In this document: positions 46,571-55,376 of the stretch, piece after piece
Numbering within the stretch: position 1 is the first letter of the stretch
Layout: each line of letters opens with the position of its first letter
Source: a bacterium
GTDB lineage: Bacteria; Pseudomonadota; Gammaproteobacteria; Burkholderiales; Burkholderiaceae_C
Reading direction: 5' to 3'
Assembly: GCA_030824555.1 (NCBI GenBank)
Contig: JAVBXK010000016.1
Coordinates: 62,001-126,000 of the forward strand
DNA length: 64,000 nucleotides
Notes under the pieces: model-generated
The model's database searches: none
What the model was told of the DNA's origin: nothing
The model's input: only the letters and a program-made list of their open reading frames with translations
Translations under genes and position numbers: made by a program

Positions 46571-47775
46571 CGGGTTCCCCCCAGTTGACCACTCGTCCAG
46601 AGCTGACCCAGCCGGTACTTTTCTAGCCAGGGCTGCAGGTACAGGGCATCAAGCCGTTCAATGGTTGTGCCAGCCTCTGTGCGCTCGCACACCAGAATAC
46701 TTTCAGGTTGGTCGGTCAGCGCATCCACCAGACCCGGGGCATGAGTGGTAATGATCAACTGCGTGCGCTCGCTGGCATCGGCCAGCAACTCGGCTACCAC
46801 GGGCAGCATGTCGGGGTGCAGGCCCAGTTCGGGCTCCTCAATCGTCACCAGAGGGGGTGGATCGGGGTCACACAACACGGTCAGCAAGGCCAAGTAGCGC
46901 AGCGTGCCATCCGACAGGCGGGTGGCAGGAATGACACAACCATTGGTCTCAAGCAAAAACACTTGCACGGTGCCACCCTGGACGCTGACATCCACATCCT
47001 CAATGCCCTCGTACACCTGACACAACGCGGCCACCAGCTTGCGCCTGGCCACAGGATTCATGCGCAGGCGGTTGAGCACCAACCCGAGGTTGGAACAATC
47101 GGGCTCTAGCCTGTCGTTGGGGGCATCGGTTTTCTGGGCCAAGCGGGGGGTGGCGTAGCGCCCGAACGTCCATTCTCGGTATTGGCGAATGGCAGCAAGC
47201 TGGCGGGCCACCCAGGTCAGCGCCGGGTAGAGGTCGGCATCGCGCTTTTGGGCCAGGATGGACAGATCAGGCTGAATGGAGTCGCGTTGCAACCGACGAG
47301 TAGCAAGGGCATTTTTATTGTCGTCCAGCTCCGAGTCCGAATAGACCACCTTCAGAATAGGATGCCCTCCGTTCCATCGATAAAAGAAAAACGGTTCCGT
47401 TTTACCCTGCAGGGGTTTTTCAAACTCCAGAAATTCATCCTGAACCTGAAACCGGCCACCAGTCTCGTTGAACGCCACCCGGTAGCGGAAATGGTTGGTG
47501 CCTTGAGCATTGGCAATCACCGCTTCCACCCAGGCATCAGGCCGTGCCCCCGTCTGGCCCGGTGCTTGATGCAGCCAGTCGTGAATGCCCCCCCCATCCC
47601 GCACGGGGCGGGTAATCTGGTCGGGTGCGGCCTGAAGCAGCGAAATGGCTTCCAGAAAGTTGGATTTGCCCGAACCGTTCGCCCCCACCAATACATTCAA
47701 GGGTTTGAGTTCAATGGGGGGATGGTCTGGCCCATAGCTGAGCAAATTGGCGAGTTGCAGGCTTTTGATCAGCAT
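46564..47775 (-). CDS. AAA (ABC/SMC-like) ATPase, partner of DUF4276 protein
   Basis: ATPase of 403 aa, close to the COG4637/AAA15/AAA21 group. Walker A GANGSGKSN at 31-39, signature LSDGT at 287-291, Walker B LVTIEEPE at 309-316 and the switch His in ITTHAPG near 345. The C-terminus ([15 protein letters not shown]) is conserved in this group. The middle region could form a short coiled coil. It overlaps both neighbours: a 61-codon frame upstream and the DUF4276 gene downstream. Families like this act with a TOPRIM or nuclease partner in phage defence; that role here is inferred. Confidence 0.85.
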   Translation of the reverse strand: MLIKSLQLANLLSYGPDHPPIELKPLNVLVGANGSGKSNFLEAISLLQAAPDQITRPVRDGGGIHDWLHQAPGQTGARPDAWVEAVIANAQGTNHFRYRVAFNETGGRFQVQDEFLEFEKPLQGKTEPFFFYRWNGGHPILKVVYSDSELDDNKNALATRRLQRDSIQPDLSILAQKRDADLYPALTWVARQLAAIRQYREWTFGRYATPRLAQKTDAPNDRLEPDCSNLGLVLNRLRMNPVARRKLVAALCQVYEGIEDVDVSVQGGTVQVFLLETNGCVIPATRLSDGTLRYLALLTVLCDPDPPPLVTIEEPELGLHPDMLPVVAELLADASERTQLIITTHAPGLVDALTDQPESILVCERTEAGTTIERLDALYLQPWLEKYRLGQLWTSGQLGGTRW

Positions 47776-47954
47776 GTGAGCCGCCCTTTCAGAAGTTCAC
47801 CGACAAAATTTGCGACTTGGTGAACGACAGCATGGATGCCGGGCCACCACAAGGCGGGGCTAGCCCCAGAATCCGAACGACCTGAGGGCAGTGCAGCGCC
47901 CTCTGGCGCAAACCCCGGGACTTTGTCACGCTTGGGGGCAAATTGCTCACTCAT
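47769..47954 (-). CDS. Possible small protein, 61 aa, between lolC and the AAA ATPase
   Basis: This frame begins with ATG overlapping the lolC stop (ATGAGTGA) and ends overlapping the ATPase start (ATGCTGA). The product is low complexity in its first half and more ordered in its second (HAVVHQVANFVGELLKG). It could be a real linker gene or translated leftover sequence from an insertion that keeps ribosomes flowing into the ATPase gene. No family recognised. Confidence 0.35.
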   Translation of the reverse strand: MSEQFAPKRDKVPGFAPEGAALPSGRSDSGASPALWWPGIHAVVHQVANFVGELLKGRLTC

Positions 47955-49209
47955 ATCGCAGCGCCTCGGCAGGGTTCACGCGGCTGGCGCGCCAGCTGGG
48001 GTACAGGGTGGCCACGAAGGACAGCACCAGCGAAATGACGGCAATCGGCAAAATGTCTGCCGACTGCGGGTCGCTGGGCATGCGGCTGATCAGGTACACG
48101 TCGCGCGGCAAAAAGCTGGCACCCAGCAAACGCTCCAGCGCGGGCACGATCACGTCGATGTTGAACGCCACACCCAACCCCAGCAGCAGCCCGCTGAAGG
48201 TGCCGATGACGCCCACCATCGCCCCTTGCACCACAAAAATACCCATGATGCTGCGCGGGCTGGCCCCCAGTGTGCGCAGGATGGCGATGTCGGCCCGCTT
48301 GTCGGTCACGGTCATGACCAGCGTGGACACCAGGTTGAACGCCGCCACCGCGACGATGAGCGTCAGGATGATGAACATCATGCGTTTTTCAAGCTGCACG
48401 GCCGCGAACCAGGTGCGGTTGGTGCGGGTCCAGTCGCGCACCATCACATCGCCGCTTAGCGTGCCAGCCAGTTGCTGGGCCACCTCGCGGGCCTGGTGCA
48501 GGTCGGCGATTTTCAGCCGAATGCCCGTCGGCCCTTCCAGGCGAAAAATGCGGGCCGCATCGTCCTGATGCAACAGCACCAGCCCGGCGTCATATTCATA
48601 GTGGCCTGAGTCAAACGTGCCCACCACCGTCATTTGCTTCAGGCGCGGCACCACGCCAGCTGGGGTCACCTGACCGCTGGGGGCGATGAGGGTGACGTTG
48701 TCGCCCTCGCGCACACCCAGGTTGCGAGCAAGGTCAATGCCCAGCACCACACCGAACGCGCCGGGCTGCAGGCGTTGCAACACCGACGCCACACCCTGCC
48801 GGGGCGCAAAAATATCGGTCACCTCGCCCTCCAGCGCAGGGTCTACCCCACGCACCAAGGCACCCTTCATGTCTTCGCCTCGGGCCATCAAGGCCTGCGC
48901 AGCGATGAAAGGCGCAGCACCCACCACATTGGGGTTGGCGCGCACCTCGGCCAGCGTGCGCGCCAGGTCGGGCAGCGCCGCACCGCCGGGTGCGAACACC
49001 TCGATGTGGGCCAGCACACCCAGCATGCGGTCACGCACCTCTTTCTGAAAGCCGTTCATCACGCTCAACACGATGATCAGCGCCGCCACCCCCAGCGCGA
49101 TGCCCAGCATCGACACCCCGGAAATGAAGGAAATGAAGCCGTTTTTGCGCGTGGCCCTGCCGGCGCGTGTGTAGCGCCAACCCAGGGAGAGTTCGTAGGG
49201 AAGGTTCAT
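47947..49209 (-). CDS. lolC: Lipoprotein-releasing ABC transporter permease LolC/LolE
   Basis: Inner-membrane permease of the Lol lipoprotein export system, 420 aa. It starts MNLPYELSLGWRYTR, then the first membrane segment GFISFISGVSMLGIALGVAALIIVLSVMNGF, a large periplasmic domain and three C-terminal membrane segments with FtsX-type blocks (RTLGASPRSIMGIFVVQGAMVG). ATG 49209 is preferred over upstream frame. A single permease gene is typical here. Confidence 0.95.
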   Translation of the reverse strand: MNLPYELSLGWRYTRAGRATRKNGFISFISGVSMLGIALGVAALIIVLSVMNGFQKEVRDRMLGVLAHIEVFAPGGAALPDLARTLAEVRANPNVVGAAPFIAAQALMARGEDMKGALVRGVDPALEGEVTDIFAPRQGVASVLQRLQPGAFGVVLGIDLARNLGVREGDNVTLIAPSGQVTPAGVVPRLKQMTVVGTFDSGHYEYDAGLVLLHQDDAARIFRLEGPTGIRLKIADLHQAREVAQQLAGTLSGDVMVRDWTRTNRTWFAAVQLEKRMMFIILTLIVAVAAFNLVSTLVMTVTDKRADIAILRTLGASPRSIMGIFVVQGAMVGVIGTFSGLLLGLGVAFNIDVIVPALERLLGASFLPRDVYLISRMPSDPQSADILPIAVISLVLSFVATLYPSWRASRVNPAEALRYE

Positions 49210-49302
49210 GCAGGCAATGCAGCCCCTGTGGGAGCGATCAGGTTTCAACCCATGCAGTTGACGGGTCAGCTGGACATTGTGGCATCCCGCACAATCCGGG
49301 GC

Positions 49303-50418
49303 ATGTCAGCACCGTCCGCCCCGGCTCCCATCCCTGCTTCCTTCACCGACAGGCCCCCAGCCCAACACCTCGTCATCCCGTTTGCACACACCGGCGGTGA
49401 CGGCGAGCCGCCCCTGGCCCCATTACCCCCTGCCGCCCAACTGCCGCACCTGCGCGCACTGCTGGCCACTGCCGCGTGGCAACGGGTATTCAGCGTGCCG
49501 CTGGCCAGCCTGACCCCGCCGCACGAATGGGCACTTGCACATGCACGGGGGTTGACCACGGGTTGCCCGCCGCTTGACGGCACGGCGGGCCTGACCTGTA
49601 GCCCCACGTCAACGGACCGCGCACCGGTCGAGTTACCTGCCAACCGCTCCTTACCCTGGGCAGCATGGGATGCCCCGCACCTGCTGCCCACCCCGCAGAC
49701 ACCTGCCGCGTGGTTCACGCCCTGCCACCAGGAAATAGGGGCACACCACGTCAGCTTGTTGCCACCCGACAGGCTGGGCTTGAGCGAAGCCCATTCGCGC
49801 GTGCTGATGGCCGCGCTGGCCCCGCTGGCCATTGAAGACGGCATACAGCTGACGTGGGTGGCCCCCGAGCGCTGGCTGGCCACAGGCGACGTGCTGGCCG
49901 GGGTGCAGGCAGCCTCGCTGGACCGGGTGGCGGGCCACTCCATTGGCCCCTGGCTGCAAACACTGCCACCCATGCTGCGCCGCCTGCAGTCTGAAGCACA
50001 AATGCTGTTCTACACCCACGCCGCACACGACGAGCGCGTGGCCAGCCGCGAAGTGCCGGTGAACGCCTTCTGGGTCAGTGGCGCCGGTGCCCAGTCCGCG
50101 CCACCCGTGAACAGCCCAGCCCGCGCCCTGCGCCCGGTCACCACGGACAGCGTGACCGTGGTGCCCACCCTGCGGGATGCTGCCCTGGCGGGCGATGCCA
50201 CCGGTTGGCAGCAAGCATGGGCAGACATTGACCAGCACGTGTTGCCAACCTGGCTGGCCCGTGCCGCTGCGGGCGAAACGCTGCACGTTCACCTGTGTGG
50301 CGAGCTGGGCTGGCGGCACCTGTGCCTGTCGCCACAAACCGTGTGGCAACGCCTGGCTCAAAAAACATCAAGCTTTTTTGGCACCTACCGCTTTATTGAT
50401 GTCATAAGTTCGCTATGA
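49303..50418 (+). CDS. Conserved hypothetical protein upstream of recJ
   Basis: Protein of 371 aa. Related betaproteobacterial proteins in this position are sometimes labelled as phosphoglycerate mutase, but I see no alkaline-phosphatase-fold metal motifs to support that. Recognisable pieces are HLVIPFAHT at the start and PPLARTHL-like TLHVHLCGELGWRHL near the end. The last 20 residues (SSFFGTYRFIDVISSL) come from a copy of the dispersed palindrome, so the native C-terminus was probably different. Overlaps recJ (ATGA). Confidence 0.7.
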   Translation: MSAPSAPAPIPASFTDRPPAQHLVIPFAHTGGDGEPPLAPLPPAAQLPHLRALLATAAWQRVFSVPLASLTPPHEWALAHARGLTTGCPPLDGTAGLTCSPTSTDRAPVELPANRSLPWAAWDAPHLLPTPQTPAAWFTPCHQEIGAHHVSLLPPDRLGLSEAHSRVLMAALAPLAIEDGIQLTWVAPERWLATGDVLAGVQAASLDRVAGHSIGPWLQTLPPMLRRLQSEAQMLFYTHAAHDERVASREVPVNAFWVSGAGAQSAPPVNSPARALRPVTTDSVTVVPTLRDAALAGDATGWQQAWADIDQHVLPTWLARAAAGETLHVHLCGELGWRHLCLSPQTVWQRLAQKTSSFFGTYRFIDVISSL

Positions 50419-50424
50419 AAATTA
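50359..50424 (-). repeat. Dispersed ~60-bp AT-rich palindromic element, copy 5
   Basis: On the minus strand the order is TTTTCATAGCGAAC, AATAAAGCGGTAGGTGCC, AAAAAAGCTTGA. It spans the end of the upstream gene and the recJ start codon. Confidence 0.85.
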
Positions 50425-52256
50425 CAAACCGCGATGTCCCCCCCCGTGCCGTCTGGGCATTGGAGCAGGCCGGCGTTCACCCCTTGCTGGCGCGCCTGTA
50501 CGCGGCACGCGGCATGACCAGCGCCGACGAGCTGGACGACAGCCTGGCCCGGCTGCTGCCCCCCACTACCCTGACAAACGCCGATGCCGCTGCTGTGCTC
50601 CTGGCCAATGCACTGGAACAAGACCTTCGCATCTGTGTGGTGGCCGATTACGACTGCGACGGTGCCACCGCTTGTGCCGTGGCCTTGCGCGGCCTGCGCA
50701 TGCTGCAAGCCGCACTGGCCGCCCAGCGGCAACAGCCCGCGCAGCCAGGACTCATCAGCTACCTGGTGCCCGACCGCGTGGCCGACGGCTACGGCCTGAC
50801 CCCCAGCATCGCCCGGCGCGTGCACGCCAGCGGCGCGCAGGTGCTGGTCACGGTAGACAACGGCATTGCCAGCATGGAAGGCGTGGCAGCCGCCCGCGCC
50901 TTGGGCCTGCAGGTGCTGGTGACCGACCACCACCTGCCCGCCCAGGTGAACGGCCAGGTGGTGCTGCCCACCGACTGCACCCTGGTCAACCCCAACCAAC
51001 CCGGTTGCGGCTTTGAAAGCAAGTCAATCGCCGGTGTGGGCGTGATGTTCTACGTGCTGCTGGCCCTGCGGGCCGAGATGCGCAACCGGGGGGTGTTCGA
51101 TGCCTCCGAGCCAGTGCCGGGCCGCCCCAAGCTGGCGAGCGCCCCCCACGGGGGGGCAACGACCGCAGGGAGCGTGGGGGGCCCTGTCCCACAACCCAAG
51201 TTGGACAGCCTGCTGCCGCTGGTGGCATTAGGCACCGTGGCCGACGTGGTGAAACTGGACGCCAACAACCGCCGCCTGGTGGCCCAGGGTCTGAAGCGCG
51301 TGCGTGCCGGTGCCCTGCCCCCCGGCCTGGCCGCGTTGTTCGCGGTGGCCAGCCGCAAGCCGCAAACCGCCACCGCGTTCGACTTTGGGTTTGCCGTCGG
51401 CCCACGTCTGAACGCCGCTGGCCGCCTGTCAGACATGACGCTGGGCATCGAAGCCCTTAGCACCGACGATGCCGAACGTGCCCAGGAGTTGGCCCGCACG
51501 CTTGACGGCATCAACCGCGAGCGCAAAACCATCGAGGGCGACATGCGCGAGCAAGCCCTGCAACTGGCCGACGAGATGCTGGACGAGTCGGAAGAGCCGC
51601 CACCCGCCCTGTGCGTGTTCGACCCCGACTTTCACGAAGGCGTGGTGGGCATCGTCGCGTCGCGACTCAAAGACAAGCTGCACCGCCCCACCTTTGTGTT
51701 TGCCATGAGCCAGGCAGAAGGCAAAGAGAACGAGCTGAAAGGCTCGGGCCGAAGCATTCCGGGGTTTCATTTGCGCGACGCGCTCGACCTGGTGACCAAA
51801 CGCAGCCCCGGCGTGCTGCTGCGCTTCGGTGGCCACGCCATGGCCGCCGGCTGCACCATCGACGCCGACAGACTGGACGAATTCGAGGCCACGCTGCAAC
51901 AGGTGGCACACGAATGGCTGGACGCCGCCACCCTCACCCGCCGCATGGAGGCAGACGGTCCGCTGGACAAGGCCTACCGCCGCATCGACCTGGTCGATGC
52001 CCTGCACAAAGAGGTGTGGGGCCAGGGCTTCCCGGCACCCACGTTTGCCGAAGAGGTGGACGTGGTGGGCCAGCGGCTGGTGGGCGACAAGCACCTGGCT
52101 CTCAAGCTCAAACACCAGGGCGACCCGGTGGACGCCATGTGGTTCAACCACACCGACCCGCTGCCCCCCCGCGTGAAACTGGCCTTCAGGCTGGATGCGG
52201 ATGAGTGGCAGGGGCAGCGGCGGGTGAGGTTTCTGGTGGAAGCGGCTGAAAGCTGA
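50415..52256 (+). CDS. recJ: Single-stranded-DNA exonuclease RecJ
   Basis: 5'-3' ssDNA exonuclease of 613 aa for recombination and repair. DHH-superfamily motifs: VVADYDCDGAT near residue 76, DNGIAS, TDHHLP near 170 and later GHAMAAGC in the DHHA1 domain. Residues about 235-258 (PKLASAPHGGATTAGSVGGP) form an unusual Gly/Ala/Pro insert encoded by a GC-rich palindrome, placed just before LDSLLPLVALGTVADVV. The frame is intact. Starts ATGA overlapping the upstream gene. Confidence 0.95.
   Translation: MKITNRDVPPRAVWALEQAGVHPLLARLYAARGMTSADELDDSLARLLPPTTLTNADAAAVLLANALEQDLRICVVADYDCDGATACAVALRGLRMLQAALAAQRQQPAQPGLISYLVPDRVADGYGLTPSIARRVHASGAQVLVTVDNGIASMEGVAAARALGLQVLVTDHHLPAQVNGQVVLPTDCTLVNPNQPGCGFESKSIAGVGVMFYVLLALRAEMRNRGVFDASEPVPGRPKLASAPHGGATTAGSVGGPVPQPKLDSLLPLVALGTVADVVKLDANNRRLVAQGLKRVRAGALPPGLAALFAVASRKPQTATAFDFGFAVGPRLNAAGRLSDMTLGIEALSTDDAERAQELARTLDGINRERKTIEGDMREQALQLADEMLDESEEPPPALCVFDPDFHEGVVGIVASRLKDKLHRPTFVFAMSQAEGKENELKGSGRSIPGFHLRDALDLVTKRSPGVLLRFGGHAMAAGCTIDADRLDEFEATLQQVAHEWLDAATLTRRMEADGPLDKAYRRIDLVDALHKEVWGQGFPAPTFAEEVDVVGQRLVGDKHLALKLKHQGDPVDAMWFNHTDPLPPRVKLAFRLDADEWQGQRRVRFLVEAAES
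51121..51190 (+). repeat. GC-rich palindromic element inserted in recJ
   Basis: The sequence contains CCCCCCACGGGGGGG and a distal CGTGGGGGGCC, so its ends are inverted repeats with an inner hairpin. It is 3n long and translates in frame as a low-complexity insert in RecJ. Confidence 0.7.
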
Positions 52257-52333
52257 CCCGCTGCTGAACACCTGCGGCAGCGCAGGCACCCATCAGACTG
52301 CAAGGGGTACACGGCCTCCCTAAAATGGGTTGC

Positions 52334-53212
52334 ATGACCACCCATACGCCAGCCAGCATCTTCAACGCCGACCTGCATTGCCATTCGGTGGTATCCGACG
52401 GCACCTTGACCCCTGAGGAACTGGCAGCCCGCGCCAAGGCAAATGGTGTGGAATTGTGGTCACTGACCGACCACGATGAAGTGGGTGGCCAGCACCGGGC
52501 CATGGCGGCAGCCAGGGCCGTGGGGTTGCCTTACCTGACCGGTACCGAAATTTCAGTGACGTTTGCCAGCGTCACGGTCCACATCGTAGGCCTGGGCTTT
52601 GACCCCGATCACCCGGCCCTGGTGCAGGGTTTGGCCCGTACCCGGGGCGGGCGCGACGAACGCGCGCAGGAAATGAGCGATCAACTGGCGGCCGTGGGCA
52701 TACACGGTGCATTCGAAGGCGCACTGAAGTACGCGGGCAACCCCGAACTGATTTCGCGCACACACTTTGCCCGTTACCTGGTTGAAACGGGCGTGTGTGC
52801 CGACACCTACGAGGTGTTCCGCCGTTTCCTGACGGAAGGCAAGCCCGGTTTCGTACCCCACCGCTGGGCCAAGCTGGCCGATGCCGTGCGCTGGATACGC
52901 GAGGCAGGCGGCGTGGCCGTCATTGCCCACCCCGCCCGTTACGATCACAGCCCCACAGCCGAGTACGCGCTGTTCTCCGAATTCGTGGGCCATGGCGGCC
53001 AGGGTGTTGAAGTGGTGACCGGCAGCCACAGCCCTGACGAATACGTCACCTATGCCGACATGGCCCAGGAATTTGGTCTGGCCGCCTCGCGCGGCAGCGA
53101 CTTCCACAGCCCCGACGAAAGCCACACCGATCTGGGCGCACTGCCCAACCTGCCGGGCAAACTCACGCCGGTGTGGACGCTGCTGGCCGATCGCATCCAT
53201 TGGCCGCAATGA
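52334..53212 (+). CDS. PHP-domain phosphoesterase (RNase AM/YciV-like)
   Basis: Metal-dependent phosphoesterase of 292 aa, related to E. coli YciV (5'-3' exoribonuclease RNase AM). PHP metal motifs: ADLHCHSVVSDG near residue 12, SLTDHDEVGG, GTEIS, VIAHPARYD and GSDFHSPDE. ATG 52334 or 52325 could be used. The stop overlaps the EamA gene start (ATGA). Confidence 0.92.
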   Translation: MTTHTPASIFNADLHCHSVVSDGTLTPEELAARAKANGVELWSLTDHDEVGGQHRAMAAARAVGLPYLTGTEISVTFASVTVHIVGLGFDPDHPALVQGLARTRGGRDERAQEMSDQLAAVGIHGAFEGALKYAGNPELISRTHFARYLVETGVCADTYEVFRRFLTEGKPGFVPHRWAKLADAVRWIREAGGVAVIAHPARYDHSPTAEYALFSEFVGHGGQGVEVVTGSHSPDEYVTYADMAQEFGLAASRGSDFHSPDESHTDLGALPNLPGKLTPVWTLLADRIHWPQ

Positions 53213-54090
53213 GCCATCGGCAGGGGCTGGGCATTGCATACCTGATCTGTGCAGTGGCGTGTTTTGTGGTGCTGGACACCACAGTGAAGTACGTGACGGT
53301 GGCCGTGCCGGTGCTGGTGGCCGTGTGGTTTCGGTACCTGTTTCAGGCGGTAGCGGTCACGCTGTCTGTGCTCCCGTCGCAACGACGACACTTGATGCGC
53401 ACCGCGCACCCGCGCTTCCAGCTGCTGCGCGGCGTGCTGCTGCTGGCGGTCAGCCTGCTCGCGTTCTGGAGTGTCAGTCTGATGCCGGTCGGCGAATTCA
53501 CGGCCATCGTGATGCTGACGCCACTGGCCGTGACACTGGCCGCAGCGGTGTTTCTGAAAGAGCGGGTCGACGTGCTGCGCTGGGCATTGGTGGGAGGCGG
53601 GTTTCTGGGTGCGATGCTGATCATCCGCCCCGGCGGACAGCTGGCGGGCTGGGTCACGCTGCTGCCTTTGCTGATGGTGGCGTTGTACGCAGCGTTTCAG
53701 ATCCTGACCAGCAAACTGGCCCGCACCGAAAACCCCATGACACTGCACTTCTATACCGGCTGGGTGGGCGCGCTCGCCATGACCTTGGTGCTGCCTTGGG
53801 CCTGGACCGCCTTGCCCGACCTCGCCACCTTGGCTTGGCTGTGCCTGATCGGACTGGCTGGCACGGTGGGGCACTTTCTGTTGATTCTGGCTTACGGCCA
53901 CGCACCTGCCAGCCGCCTCAGCCCCTACCTGTACGCTCAAATTGGCTTTGCCATGCTGGCTGGGTGGCTGGTGTTCGACCACGTGCCTGGGCCGCTTGAA
54001 TGGCTGGGCGTGGGGCTGATCGTGTGCAGTGGTGTGACCGCTGCCTGGCTGGCCGCCCGCGAAGCAGCGGGTCCAGCGCCGCGTGCCTGA
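53209..54090 (+). CDS. EamA/DMT family transporter
   Basis: Inner-membrane protein of 293 aa with about ten membrane segments and two EamA repeats (first ends LKERVDVLRWALVGGGFLGAMLI). Substrate unknown. Coupled by ATGA to the PHP gene; independent paralogue of the transporter at 28960-29895. Confidence 0.9.
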   Translation: MSHRQGLGIAYLICAVACFVVLDTTVKYVTVAVPVLVAVWFRYLFQAVAVTLSVLPSQRRHLMRTAHPRFQLLRGVLLLAVSLLAFWSVSLMPVGEFTAIVMLTPLAVTLAAAVFLKERVDVLRWALVGGGFLGAMLIIRPGGQLAGWVTLLPLLMVALYAAFQILTSKLARTENPMTLHFYTGWVGALAMTLVLPWAWTALPDLATLAWLCLIGLAGTVGHFLLILAYGHAPASRLSPYLYAQIGFAMLAGWLVFDHVPGPLEWLGVGLIVCSGVTAAWLAAREAAGPAPRA

Positions 54091-54145
54091 TCGGTATGCA
54101 GGGGAAACCCCTTGACATGGCACACTCCGGCCTCAACTTGCCGAC

Positions 54146-55306
54146 ATGCTGATCATGAAACGAACCTGGCTCCTGTTCACACAAACCGTCACCGTGCTAC
54201 TGGCTGCGTATTTCGTGGTGGCCACGCTGAAACCGCAATGGCTTGACAGAAAGCCCCGGCTGTCATCGGTGGTTCCGGTGCTGGAGGCCCCGGCGCAGTC
54301 AGCTGCCGAACTGGACGCCACAGGCGTGCACTCCTTCCGCAAAGCCGCGCAAGTGGCGTCGGCTGCGGTGGTGAGCATCAGCACCAGCAAGGCGCCGCAG
54401 CGCCACCCGAACCAGTCTGACCCGTGGTTCCGGTTTTTCTTCGGTGAACAGGCCAACAGCCAGCCACAATCGGGGTTGGGGTCGGGGGTGGTCGTCAGCC
54501 CCGCCGGTTACTTGCTGACCAACAACCACGTGGTTGAAGGTGCGGATGACATTGAAGTAATGTTCAACGATGGCTCGGTGGTGAAGGCCACTGTCATCGG
54601 CACCGACCCCGAAACCGATCTTGCCGTGCTAAAGGTGCCCCGCGATGGCCTGCAAGCCATCACCCTGGGTGACTCCGATGCACTGCAAGTCGGCGACCCG
54701 GTGCTGGCAGTGGGCAACCCCTTCGGCGTGGGTAAAACCGTGACCAGTGGCATCGTCAGTGCGCTGGGTCGCTCGCAACTGGGCATCAATACGTTTGAAA
54801 ACTTCATCCAGACCGATGCCGCCATCAACCCCGGCAACTCGGGTGGTGCGCTGGTGGACCTGGCTGGCAACCTGGTGGGCATCAACACCGCCATCTACTC
54901 GCGCTCGGGTGGCTCAATGGGCATCGGGTTTGCCATCCCGACATCGACAGCCCGCGCGGTGATGGAGTCCATCGTTCAGGATGGCAAGGTCACACGGGGC
55001 TGGATCGGTGTCGAACCCCGCGAACTGAGCCCCGAGCTGGCCGAAACGTTCGGATTGAAGCAGGCAAGCGGCGTCATCATCACCGGGGTGCTGCAAAACG
55101 GCCCAGCAGCGCAAGCGGGCTTGCGCCCTGGCGATTTGATTCTGAAGGTGGACGGTCACGCAGTGAGCACCGTGCCCGAGTTGCTGTCGCGCGTGGCGGC
55201 CCTCAAGCCCGGCGAGCAAGCTGCACTGCTGGTTCAACGCCAGCAAACCGAGACCACGCTGACCGTGGTGCCTGGGCGGCGCAACCCTGTGACACCACGC
55301 CAGTGA
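54146..55306 (+). CDS. DegS/DegQ-type trypsin-like periplasmic protease
   Basis: Serine protease of 386 aa, membrane-anchored or secreted by a single N-terminal hydrophobic segment (WLLFTQTVTVLLAAYFVVA). Catalytic His in LTNNHVVEGADDIEV, Asp in DPETDLAVLKV, Ser in NPGNSGGALVD. One PDZ domain follows (about 285-375). A single PDZ and an uncleaved-looking anchor favour a DegS-like role in envelope stress, but DegQ-like quality control is possible. Confidence 0.93.
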   Translation: MLIMKRTWLLFTQTVTVLLAAYFVVATLKPQWLDRKPRLSSVVPVLEAPAQSAAELDATGVHSFRKAAQVASAAVVSISTSKAPQRHPNQSDPWFRFFFGEQANSQPQSGLGSGVVVSPAGYLLTNNHVVEGADDIEVMFNDGSVVKATVIGTDPETDLAVLKVPRDGLQAITLGDSDALQVGDPVLAVGNPFGVGKTVTSGIVSALGRSQLGINTFENFIQTDAAINPGNSGGALVDLAGNLVGINTAIYSRSGGSMGIGFAIPTSTARAVMESIVQDGKVTRGWIGVEPRELSPELAETFGLKQASGVIITGVLQNGPAAQAGLRPGDLILKVDGHAVSTVPELLSRVAALKPGEQAALLVQRQQTETTLTVVPGRRNPVTPRQ

Positions 55307-55376
55307 TGCGCGCACACAGCGCCGATGAGCTGGGCGCTCGCGACCTGGGCCGTCTCTAGCTGCGGCCTTGGTGATG

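Noticed and set aside
49303-50418. Annotation of the gene before recJ as phosphoglycerate mutase
   Set aside because: The metal-binding and Ser motifs of independent phosphoglycerate mutases are not visible, so the name is not used.
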